Shown here: positions 47,701 through 58,193 of the stretch, piece after piece
Position numbering within the stretch: the stretch's first letter is position 1
How the letters are laid out: each line of letters begins with the position of its first letter
NCBI GenBank assembly: GCA_023213395.1
Contig: CM041465.1
Coordinates: 77,197,741 to 77,261,740, forward strand
DNA length: 64,000 nucleotides
Source: Cycas panzhihuaensis
Lineage: Eukaryota; Cycadophyta
Reading direction: 5' to 3'
The notes under the pieces: generated by a model
The model's input: only the letters and a program-made list of their open reading frames with translations
Database searches by the model: none
Told to the model about the DNA's origin: nothing
Program-made: the position numbers and the translations under genes

Positions 47701-48258
47701 TGAGACTGGTCTGGTATAGATTACATCATGTTAAGTTAAGATGAAGAATAAACACTACATAGAAAGAACAAGGATTATACTTGCCTCCTTCCTTAGGTTT
47801 CAGCCTCTCGCTGTCTTTCATAAACCCTTACAGTGAGAAACAAGGCCAAAAAGGGCACTGGCCTTCCCACTCTGTCTAGCACCTCCCTGGGGTAGCAATT
47901 TGAAACCGTTCAGCTCTTTATCCTTCTGGTATAGCACTATCCCCCCTCGAGTTCTGCCAAAAACGCCTCCATCCTCCCTTGACAGGATTGGCCAAGCTAC
48001 CACGCCGTCACCTCCGATGCTCCTTGTGATTGGGTCTGAGATCTCTCTAGCCTCCTCATCTTCTCGTCTGACGCCCAAACGATCTGTGGGCTCCTGCCAT
48101 ACCCTTCCATATCTGGGGGGAGCCCCCCCCCATCTGTCTGACCCCTGGAAGCCCTAGCCTGTGGCCGAACTGATTGACGCCTCCTGCAAGCTCGTCTAGG
48201 GTTCGCCTACGCTGGTTCGCCGTTCGCGTTCGCCGTTCGCTCTCCTTACCTCTCGCTT
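47701..48258 (-). other. LINE B 5' leader with a short open frame
   Basis: GC-rich compared with the rest of the window. Its start has repeats of GCGAACG-type units (48195-48245). An 86-codon minus-strand frame at 47818-48078 (MGVRREDEEAREISDP) could be an upstream ORF or an N-terminal part of ORF1 lost by frameshift. I cannot decide from sequence alone. Confidence 0.6.
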
Positions 48259-48278
48259 TTTATAGTTTTATTACTCTT
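48259..48278. repeat. LINE B target-site duplication, right copy
   Basis: Exact copy of 41877-41896. Confidence 0.97.
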
Positions 48279-49310
48279 AATATAGTCTCTAAAATATTAA
48301 ACATTTTGGTAATTAATTCATTGCTTATTCACAAAATGAAATGTTTTAGATTCAATCTCTAATATAACATGTATACAAATCTATGGCATAGAATAATGAT
48401 AATGTTGTATTTATAAATGTAAGATATGATATTGATAATGTTTATTCTTTATTGTGTAAGCTCCATTGTGATCCATTACCAAGGGGATAAACAGATTCCT
48501 TAAATTTGGGCCTCCTCTCTAGAATTTAGGAACATTAGATATGATTTCACTCTCATTAGTTAGATATGCATTAGATTGCATCTAGTTGCTTATCATTTTC
48601 CTCACACTAAATTTAAATGACTATATTTGCTTGTCATTTTATGTTATGCTACATTGTAATTGAGCATTTACTTAGTTTTCTTATGCATCTTACATCCTTT
48701 CTTACAAATGATGGTATGGAATCTATTCTTATAATACCCTTTTTATTACAAAGATATAGCTTTGTAGGTCATCTGTTGAGTTATGGTCACCGTGATATAG
48801 TTTCTCCATTGTGATATTTCTCTCATTACCATTATTTCACATACTTTTCTATTATTTTTCATATATAATTTTTTGTTATCATTTTGAGTCTGACTCTATT
48901 GAGTGTCTATTTTGATTTGACATGAGTTTGTCCTCCTCTGAGAAATTTATTTTAGTGAACATGAGTAATTTTAAAGACTTCTCATCTATATTTATTTTCT
49001 TTTATATTTTTTATCTTGATATTGAATACACTTATTAATTCTTCCTAGTCCATTATACAGATGTCCTCAAGTAGATATAAATGAAGTGGTCATGGCTTGA
49101 AAATAAATACTATCTAAGAAAGTTATGCCCTTTTTATGTCTCTATTTTCTCCCATTGATCTAATCTTATAATGCTCAATGTTGGCTTCATAATATCCCTA
49201 AAAAAATATGTAATTAATATTCATTAGTATAAAAAATTAACTTTTTGATATGTTTTGAGTTTTTTTCCCTCTTTTTCCTCTTTATTTCATGATAGTTACC
49301 TTTACTTTTA
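48279..49310. other. AT-rich sequence, nothing recognised
   Basis: No coding, no LTR partner. The small open frames at 48617-48814 and similar places look like chance. Confidence 0.5.
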
Positions 49311-49373
49311 ATCTCTCTCTGTGTCTCTCTGTGTCTCTTTATCTCTGTCTTTGTCTCTCTCTGTCTCTGTCTC

Positions 49374-49410
<37 letters not shown>

Positions 49411-49427
49411 ATATATATATATATATC
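49311..49427. repeat. Compound (TC)n / (TG) / (TA)n microsatellite
   Basis: Imperfect TCTCTG-type repeats pass into an uninterrupted TC run (about 49380-49409) and then a TA run. Peptides read across it on either strand are repeat artefacts. Confidence 0.95.
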
Positions 49428-49962
49428 TTAATGAGTTCTTAGATATATATTTAGATGACCACAAATTATCTTCATCCCCTACTTGTTGATGCTCAAGTAA
49501 GGTGTTCTTTATTATGTTAATCATTATTGTTATGGAGTCAACATCATTTATATCAATATATTTGGTTAGATCTCAGTGTCATGTTTCATTCTTTATTTGT
49601 CTATTTCACTTTAACATTGTATTCATTTTTTTTTTATCTACTTTCTTACTCATTTTATTGCTTTAAAGAACTTGTCAAGTGGCTGCTCAAATCAATAAAT
49701 GTATATAAAGATATATGCCTTATCCCTATTCTAAGGTACTCTCACTTTATCTCATATAGAGTTATATTTGAATTTTTCTAATGATTAATAAGTGCTTAGT
49801 AGTTGTCTTATGAGATTATCTTAGAGGTGGCAAATTAGGAAAGGAATCACACATGTGTAATAACAAGTTTAGTAATTAAGAAAAATACATCTTCAATATT
49901 AAATGAGGTAAGAGCCTCTTGTATATACCATTTAATTATTATTTGGAAAAAGAGAAGAAGGA
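49428..49962. other. AT-rich sequence, nothing recognised
   Basis: Between two microsatellites. An open frame at 49527-49781 gives a hydrophobic peptide with no recognisable domain. Confidence 0.5.
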
Positions 49963-49982
49963 ATATATATATATATATATAT

Positions 49983-50034
<52 letters not shown>
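49963..50034. repeat. Compound (AT)n-(AC)n microsatellite
   Basis: About 22 bp of AT repeats followed by a long AC run to about 50031. Confidence 0.95.
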
Positions 50035-50035
<1 letters not shown>

Positions 50036-50099
50036 GACATATATATTGATTTAAGAATATTTCTATAGTAAAAGACATCATATACTTTCATCACACATA

Positions 50100-50430
50100 G
50101 GATAATAGTACTTGTAGTATAAGATTTTCTCTTTCTCCTTAGGTGTAACTTATACGTAGGTTTAATATTGAGTAGAAGAAGTAAAGGTCCCTATACCAGT
50201 AAATAATTACATCATGCAATTCATCTAATAATTCATCAATCATGGGTATTAGAAAAATATTATTGATTACAAGATTATATAAATCCTGATAGCCAACATA
50301 CATTTAGAAGGATCCATCCTTCTTCCTAATAAGAATAACTAATATAAAGTAAGGATTCTTAGTTTGTTCTATAGGCCTTGTCTCTAATAATTCTTGTGTT
50401 AACCTCTCTATTTTTTATTTTCTATGGTGA
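50100..50430 (-). pseudogene. Ty3/gypsy reverse transcriptase fragment
   Basis: The minus strand reads ELLETRPIEQTKNPYFI, then LIRKKDGSF near 50310, LINELLDEL-like text as MIDELLDELHDV near 50220, and YFFYSILNLRISYT near 50160. These follow the order of the gypsy RT fingers region (KKDGSWRMCVDYR, ID.LLDEL, FSKLDLRSGY). Only this part is readable; no neighbouring domain was found, and a microsatellite lies just beyond its downstream end. Confidence 0.7.
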
Positions 50431-52667
50431 GAATAAGTGTAGCTTGGGTTATACATAGTTTTCATTATTAATGATGGGATATTATTATGCACATTAGGGT
50501 AGGAATTCTTGTGGAGGCATGCATCCATTATGGATATATAATAGTAGTTGTAAGAGGAACCCAAATATGAGAACTAGTAATAAGTTATTAAGGCGATGAT
50601 TAGATGGAAACCACATTATTTTATGTTTAATATTAAGTTATTATTTTAAATATTTTTGAGTGGTTATGAATTGATTGGAGGCTTGGACTATAGGTAGGTA
50701 GGCTTTTAAAAGTTATTAATTCTCCCAAATATATACACTTATAGGTTCTTTGGATACCTTTACATCCATGAGTATCATGCATTATTTGCATCATGCTTAT
50801 GCCACTCTTTAGTTTGTGATGCAGTAGAAGTGTAATTATTTTCCTTAGGTTAATTCTATTATTGTTAAGATTATGTTATGATAGTTTAGATCATTCTTCC
50901 TATTAATTTTTATATGGACATTTCATTAATGATTCCTATTATAATTATAATGAGCATTGATGGATAATCTCTTCCTTTGTGGAGGAGGGGTTTAAGAATC
51001 ATTATTCAAATTACTATCATTGGATAATGTGTGTAGGATATATGTGGAAGGATTTTAGTGGCCTATATATATTTATTAAATGATTTATGTAAGTTGATTA
51101 AGTTAATTGGTGATGTGGGTTAAATGCAAGGATCGAAAGGAAGAGATGTGCCCAATTATACCATCATTGAGAACATATATATATCTGCTTTTTAAAGGAT
51201 AGGTTGCAAAGGATATCAACTTGTGTTCTTATTATGGATAACTTTTATATTAAGACATTTGAGGACATCCTCACCTTTTAAGGTGTAAAAGAGGTTCATC
51301 AAAGAAAAAGCATGGGCAAGTCGAAGGATCTACGTAAGTCATTTCAAAGATCCATTGATAACAACTAGATTTTCACATGTATTATAAGGTAAATACTAAT
51401 CTTTAATGTATTTAGAAATGGATATTTTGGGATTTTACTTGATAGTAATTAGAGTTTTAACCCAATACTATAGTTCTATCATTTTCTTAAAATAATATAT
51501 ATGTTTGGAGAATAGTTCCTTAGATGTAATAATGGAAATTTTATCTATGTAGAGAAACTACTTAACAACTTACCCTTATAGGAAGTATACGAATAATCAT
51601 AATATAAGAGATTGTATACTATAACTATGGGTGGAGTAATAATGGACATATTCTATAAAATGATCCTTAGGGTTTTGTGATTAGACACCACTAAAATTAG
51701 TGATTTTATTTGTAAGTTACATAGGCAAAGCTATGTAACCAATTGGAATGAGCAAAAGTGGCATGGATTATTCTAGATTCAATTATGGGTTTAATTAAAA
51801 GATTAACCATATTGATGATTTAGTAGGCTTCTCAAAGATTTTAATTGAATGCATTAATAAATAAAGATGAAAGAAGAATTAATTCTCTAAGTTTCCTAAA
51901 GAAATATGTGGATATATAATAATTATAACACATATTTATAAGGAGTAGTTACTATGTTGAGGAATATTCTTACTTAATAAAAGTGGTTTAGGATGTAATT
52001 ATCTATAAGCTAAGGTTAAGTAAGCTCTCTATGGGTTATTATGGCAAGTTTTTAGGTAGGAAAAATGACCATTGATAGATTTTGATCTCTATTTAGTGTT
52101 TAGATGTACACAAACATAAAGTAAAGTAGTAAACATACACAAAAAAACCTTAAAAGTAATGGAGAACATTTCTTTTAATAAAAAAAAAACTACATATGAT
52201 GTAAGATGATTTAAGGGAAAAAACTTGTCTCAAAAAATGTTTATAAAATTTGGAAATATAAATATGAATAAAGGAATTACTATTCTAAAAAAACAAAATA
52301 TGAACATGAACAAGAATGATTGATCCTATTATTCATGTAGTTTAGAATAGTTTAAATTTCTAAATAGTGTCTATATTGTTAGAGATAAATGCAACTTAAA
52401 TGTTCTCCTTATTTTCAAATGCAAAATAGACATAGAAAAGAAACCACTTTGCTTTTTTATGATAACGATACCTATATTAACATTTGTATCACCAAAATTT
52501 GGAAACCTTTTCTAGAATAAATTTTGTATTTAGGGTATCTACCATCATATTTAATTTTTGTGTTTTAATTAAAATGTAAATTTCTATTACATATATAATT
52601 AATTAATTTATTTCCTTCTCTTATTTTGGATCATAGTATGTACATTTATTACTTTGATATGTAATTT
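50431..52667. other. Unclassified AT-rich sequence
   Basis: About 2.2 kb without a supported gene. Its left part may be more of the same decayed gypsy element. I see no repeat partner elsewhere in the window. Confidence 0.4.
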
Positions 52668-53244
52668 TGATAACATGCACATAGATGATAAATGATATAA
52701 ATAACATAAATAGTAGACACAAATAAAGCAAAAATAAATGTTTTACATGGAAACCCCTTTTGGGGAAAACCATAGGAGAAGAATAAGCTCACTTAATTAA
52801 TGATAAATATTCAATACATCTATATAGGTATATTCACTATTATATTGGCCAATCATAACTCAATATTATGTTTTTAAATAGTTTTATAACTTTAATAAAT
52901 ATCATTAGAGAATTAATCCATCATAATAGATAACTAAGATTTAAATGTGTTAACAGGAGTATATTCTAAAAGATGATCTTTACATGAGGCCTCAATAATA
53001 TTTATAGTAGTATTTTCCATTCTTGGAAGATATGTCTAGAATGTTCTAATCTAGATTATTTTATTCTATATTACTCTATTCTCATATTTTATTCTAAAAT
53101 GTTTTCTATTAAACCTATGGTGGTTTTATTTTAGAATTCTCTCTTCTCTTTTAAGTAGTTTTTATTATAAGTTATTATTATTGGAACCCACTATCTTATG
53201 ATTATTAAGAATAGTAACTAATGACTATCTTTAGGGTGCTTACA
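52668..53244 (-). repeat. Lone LTR with adjoining polypurine tract
   Basis: Starts TGATAACATGCACATAG and ends GGGTGCTTACA. It contains CATGGAAACCCCTTTTGGGG, resembling the AACCCCTT motif inside the copia D and E LTRs. The minus strand has TCTAGGGGAATATA directly after the right end, a good polypurine tract, so this is probably the 3' LTR of a minus-strand element rather than a solo LTR. No second copy is in the window. Confidence 0.6.
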
Positions 53245-53258
53245 TATATTCCCCTAGA
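53245..53258 (-). promoter_or_regulatory. Polypurine tract next to lone LTR
   Basis: Minus strand TCTAGGGGAATATA abuts the LTR end and gives its likely orientation. Confidence 0.55.
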
Positions 53259-56200
53259 CCAATATCATAAGACCCTAGTTTATCATCCACCACTAATTAG
53301 GTATATTATATAGTCTCTTCTATTAAAGCAATTCACCCTTAAAGCATTGGTAAAGTTGAGCTTTTGAGATATCCATAGATCATATCTATTTGTTATATAT
53401 TTATGTGTCCACTTCTATCCTTGAACTTAATGTGACATTAGTCATTGATTATACTAGAAAAATGGTAGTGGTTTTGGAACTTTATTCATATCTTATAGAG
53501 TTGGTTTAGCTCATTGCTTTTTCCTTTTATGGCTAATGTGATACTTCTAGTTTTCCTCACATTGATATTTTTCTAAGATAGTTTCTACTCTTGGATATGA
53601 GGGTGCCACTTTGTATTCTATTTAGATATAATATAATAGGGAAACCATTCCTAAGTGCCATTTTATTATCATTCTCTCTGTGATTTGGATGAAATCTATC
53701 TATGAAGCTAGTGGTTCGAATCCATATAATGTTGTATTTTTCTTACCATATGTGAATAGAAATATTTCTTGTACATTCATGTAAAATGTCCATAACATGA
53801 TTAACCATTATGGCCTAAGAATGCTATGCACATCTCTCTTTGACATTACATAAAAAATTGACCTCAACTTAATAACACCCATATTTAAGATTATTTATTA
53901 AAATCCTTTATATTTCAAGGCTTATACATAAGTTATCATGAGCTTAAGTGATGGGTGAATACTATTATAGGTCCATCTCTTTATGCAAACTCTATGCTAA
54001 TAAAATTATAAGTATTGCCTAAATTAATAAGCAATGTTACTATGTCTTTATTAATAAAGCCTTTAATTTTTAAAGTATTAGGGTATATAAAGCCTACTTT
54101 TGTTGTTAATGATATGATTGAGGTTTTTATCTTCTCCATGGATAGGTTAAGAAAGTCTTTTATGCCTTTGACCTCATCTTCTTCTTTTGCTTCCCCTCCC
54201 TTTGTATGATAACATGATAATATTAATACTTAGTAGGGATTCCTACTCTCCACACTTAAAGCATTTTTTGCTATATATTATAATATTGATAACATCTATC
54301 CTTATGCTTATGTTCCATTATATCCCTTTAGATATTATGTTATTTTTATTTTTTTGTAAGTCCCTTCATTAGGTTTTAGAGGATGGATTTTGGTTTCAGG
54401 CATTATGATAGTAATAGGTTTATATGATAACCTCTTAGATGGATTTTAAAATTTAGATGAGTATGCCTTTTCCTTAACCTCAATCATTTTTCTCTTCTTG
54501 AATAGCTTCGTTTAGAGTGCCAAGGGTAGTTAAGTTCCTTTTGAAGTTAGAAGCGCACCTCTAGGGGGTCACTATGGATAAAAGCACCTAAGCCAATACT
54601 ACAACTACAACAGGGGCTTAAGGACCTCAAAATAGGGATAGGTTATCCTCAAAGGATGTTTGCACATCAAAATGTAGGTTTGGGGACTTGAAAATAACAC
54701 TTATAACTTCCCTTCTATATGAGTACCTTCCTAGATTTGGATTAGGTAGGTATATCCTCATATTACTTAGTAGTCATAGATGGGCTCTCCTACCCTTAAG
54801 GTGGAAGAGAGGAGAGGAAAGGCCTCCTTTTGAGGAGGAGGTGACAGGGTGATGGATCCTTATAGATAGGGAACCTAGAAGCAAGAGGAATGAATGGTTG
54901 TTGAAGAAAAAAGCAGGGTTGAAAGAGGAGGGGATGATAGCCTTGGAATGGCTAGCTCCTATGAGTGAAATACCTCCTAGATGAATGGGTCCTGTATGAG
55001 CAACATGAGTAATGGATAATGGTTTGATAAAAAAAATATGTGTAAATATTTGAAGAGTGTTGCAAATGATATGAAAATTACCAAAGTTGTAAAATATGTA
55101 AAAGGAAATAATAAATGATGATAAGAAATGGTTAGCTAAGCACAACATACATATAGCGAAAGAGAGGGAAGCAAAGTACCACAAGTATTGCAATGTTGCC
55201 AATGTATATGAATAACATCCTATAAGGTTTATTAGCGTAAGTAGTGGGTATGGAGCAAAAGAGACTTGGGAAGAGGGGGTTGCCCTAAGAGAAGTGGCTA
55301 TAGGAGTCAGAACTCCAACCATATATACTTCTCTTACCTTCCCAAACAGTCCAAAATCTAGTCTACTATTAGTTAGTAGAAACTTAGGGATGGGATAATG
55401 GAAACAAAGTGAAAAGAGAGGGTTGTCCCATCTTAGTTTAACAAATATGGGAGAAAATATATGGTAATGAGCATGTAAATACATAAAATTAGAAGAAACC
55501 TAGATCTAAGAGAGAAATAATAGAGAAAACCTGCTTTCAACCATTGGAACTTGCTCAAATTAGGAGTTACCTTACAACTAAAGGGATGGTGTAAAATTAA
55601 AATTACTATTCTTGGTGAAGAAATCCCTTTTTTGGGAAGGAAAGAGCCTTTAACCCAAGAGAATAAGCTATTGTTGCTTTGTTAAGCATGAAAAAGAGAT
55701 AGATCTCATTGAAAGAGGCCTAGTTCAGACTTGTAAGCTAGGGTTTCTACCCTGTCAAAACCAGAGTGGAAGGAGGAATAAGAAGAGAGCATTTTCTAAT
55801 TGTGAAAGCCCAAGAATAAGTTCAAAATTTTATTTTTATGTTCTAATTAGGTTTTTGGAGGGGCTAGGGTTTCAGTTAGGCAGGAAAAGACCCGTTTCCA
55901 TGTGTTAGATTTGTAATAAATGTGAATCTAGCTATTTTTGGGCTATGATAATTAATGAACTGTCACCCCATGGCAAACTTCATGGTATCATAAACTTTGA
56001 AGCGGTGTGAAGAAAATAAAGTGAAAAATAAAAATTGCCTAGGGAACATACAAGAAACTAGCTCTAGGATGTAAAAACAGGGAGTGGAGGGCTGGTAAGA
56101 TCTTTTAGGGATTCTAAACAATGGTGGGGATTCCCCCAATATGTGAAAAGGGTGAAGACTAAGCACCAATAATGATGTAAAAATATGTTGATGAGTGAGT

Positions 56201-57628
56201 GAGTTAAAACCCACCCTAAAGGCTATACAACAAGTTAGGAGTGAGTCAAGGTGGGTTGCAGAGGCCCATGAGTACCCACAAACTTTAGGAAGATGTTTCT
56301 TAGAGCTATGTGGTGCCATAGGACTATGGTCTTGGGTCATCATAGGCTAAAATAGAGCTACAAGCAAGTATTAGGCAAGTAAACTAGGTAGCCAGATAAG
56401 CTATGCAACTAAATTATGCTACTGGGGCTATAAATGTACCTCGCCATGGCATAAAGATAAACATGACAAGGGAAAAGAATGCATACCTGTACTTACCTAA
56501 GGGATGCTGCTCTTACCTATTCTCAGTGGCTAGGAAATATTGCCCCCTTGGTAGCAAAACCTCATCACTCAAGAGCATATGATAATGGTGAATATTTTCA
56601 ACATAAACGAGTTAGTAACATCTACTAGTATAAATATATCATCATCCAAGAGGAGTGGCAAATATGTACAAAGAGGCAGAGATGAAGTAGTGTGGGGGTT
56701 GCCCATACATTGCCAAAGAGTATAGTATAAGGAATGAGACGGATGTGGGGGCTGCCCCCATCACCTTCATGTGTAATGAGAATACAACATAGGATGCAAA
56801 CATAGTTAAAGGTGAATGCAAACCAAAAACCTATAAATATAAAGTGTCAGCATATAAAATAATTGTGCCATGGATGATATGATAATAGAGCAAATAAATA
56901 AACTGATGGTCACCATAGTTTAACCTCATTAGTGGCCTATTTTTGGAGGTCCTAGGGAAACTTGATAATGGTATGAGAAGAAGGTTAGCCTATGAGCTTA
57001 GTGATAGATCACCTAGAGGAGGAAGGTAACACTCCAAGATGTGACAAATAAACAAATAATATTATATGCCTTGGCATTATGATCTCAAGGGATATATTAG
57101 ATATGCATGGAGGAGAAGAGGGAGAGGGACAACAATAACCCAATAATTGAGGTAAGGGACCTTAATCATAGGTAAGGAACCTAATAAACCTAGGTTAGCT
57201 GTAACACAATGATCTGAGAGTCATAATGAAGGATAATGAGGCCATGGTGAAAGTAAAATACATTGATAAGGGCTTTAATAATAGTTGTGTATTCAACCTC
57301 ATTATTCATAAACTCAAGTAAGTAGACTCTGAAATGCATGTAGTTATTTTTGGAGGGATCATGGATCCATGCGGCTGTGGAGGGTTTAGGATTGCTGTGA
57401 GTACCACCATTAGTAAAGATGAGTAGAACAATGGAAAAGAAAGAGGATTTTAGACCAACTTAAAGAAGGATGAGTAGCAGCACTATTGAGGTAGAAAAGG
57501 GGTAGCAACGGGGCTATAATAACTCAAAATGATTAGATATATCAAGCATGAAAGGATAGAGGAGCCCTAGGAATAAGCTACTAGACTCATAGCAGGCCTA
57601 CCCAATAGAATATATGGGAATGGCTGCT
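53259..57628. other. Unclassified region, probably decayed mobile DNA
   Basis: The first part should be internal to the element owning the LTR at 52668, but no domain can be read. From about 54540 the plus strand is rich in purines and the sequence becomes less AT-rich. Two long minus-strand open frames, 54774-55484 (236 codons) and 55963-56343 (126 codons), fall here. Their peptides are hydrophobic and serine-rich without a family motif, and stops are rare on a pyrimidine-rich strand, so I do not call them genes. Plus-strand text near 54830-54970 (RPPFEEEVTG, KKKAGLKEEGMIALEWLAP) looks at least as protein-like. Confidence 0.45.
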
Positions 57629-57633
57629 AAAAT
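57629..57633. repeat. Copia C target-site duplication, left copy
   Basis: AAAAT, repeated exactly at 62641-62645. Confidence 0.9.
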
Positions 57634-58125
57634 TATTAGATATATTAAACACTTTGCAAGTGTTACATGGGTATAGGCATTACATCTAAGCCCCTTTGTG
57701 GGGTCTAGGGGCTCATTGTAGGGCCCCTGACTAAGGGGTTTCGAGGGCTAGCGACCCTCTAGGCTGGGTTTCAGGGGTGATAGCTCATGGGAAAATTTTT
57801 TGGGTGTCTTATGGGGCTCTTTGTTAGCCCATGGTTTATGCTCATTGTATTGTAAAACCGCAAGGCAATATCTTGTAATATTGTGTCTATATATTCTTAT
57901 GTAACAACACATGTAATAGATGATATGGATGAATTGATGTGAAGAGTTAGAGTTTATTCATCTCTATAATTATTTAGTTATTGCTCATATTATTAAAAGG
58001 TTTATCCTTAGACCTGAATATCTTAGTGTTCTTCGTTGAGTGCTTGGTTTGTTTATGTTATTTTCTCTTTGCATAGTTTAAAGTTCTATTATCACATTAC
58101 TTCTACAGCTATATTTTTCTCCTCA
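57634..58125 (+). repeat. Copia C 5' LTR
   Basis: Ends TTCTCCTCA before the PBS. The start has decayed to TATTAGATATATT where the 3' LTR has TGTTAAATATGTT. It contains a GC-rich block (57700-57790) and the TTTTTTGGGTGTCTTATGGG block. Confidence 0.93.
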
Positions 58126-58127
58126 TT

Positions 58128-58140
58128 TGGTATCAGAGCT
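58128..58140 (+). promoter_or_regulatory. Copia C primer binding site
   Basis: TGGTATCAGAGCT, the intact plant initiator-Met form, two bases after the 5' LTR. Confidence 0.95.
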
Positions 58141-58193
58141 AAGGGCTATTCAGTAAGTGCAAACCTTATGTGGTGAACTTGAGTGCAAAGATT

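Larger units (their letters stand above)
41897..48258 (-). mobile_element. LINE B: full-length, best-preserved L1-type element
   Basis: Minus-strand LINE of about 6.36 kb between exact 20-bp duplications, with a short poly(A) tail (poly(T) on the plus strand, 41897-41904). It has a 3' untranslated region, ORF2, ORF1 and a GC-rich leader. It is clearly less AT-rich than its surroundings and has far fewer stops than LINE A or LINE C, including one open stretch of 429 codons, so it is probably the youngest LINE here. It is still disabled by stops, frameshifts and an active-site change in RT. Confidence 0.96.

Noticed and set aside
49289-49489. Repeat-peptide frame rich in Leu-Ser
   Set aside because: Pure translation of the TC/TA microsatellite.
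54774-55484. 236-codon minus-strand open frame as a gene
   Set aside because: No domain or sensible composition, and stops are rare on this pyrimidine-rich strand. Kept only as an open question.
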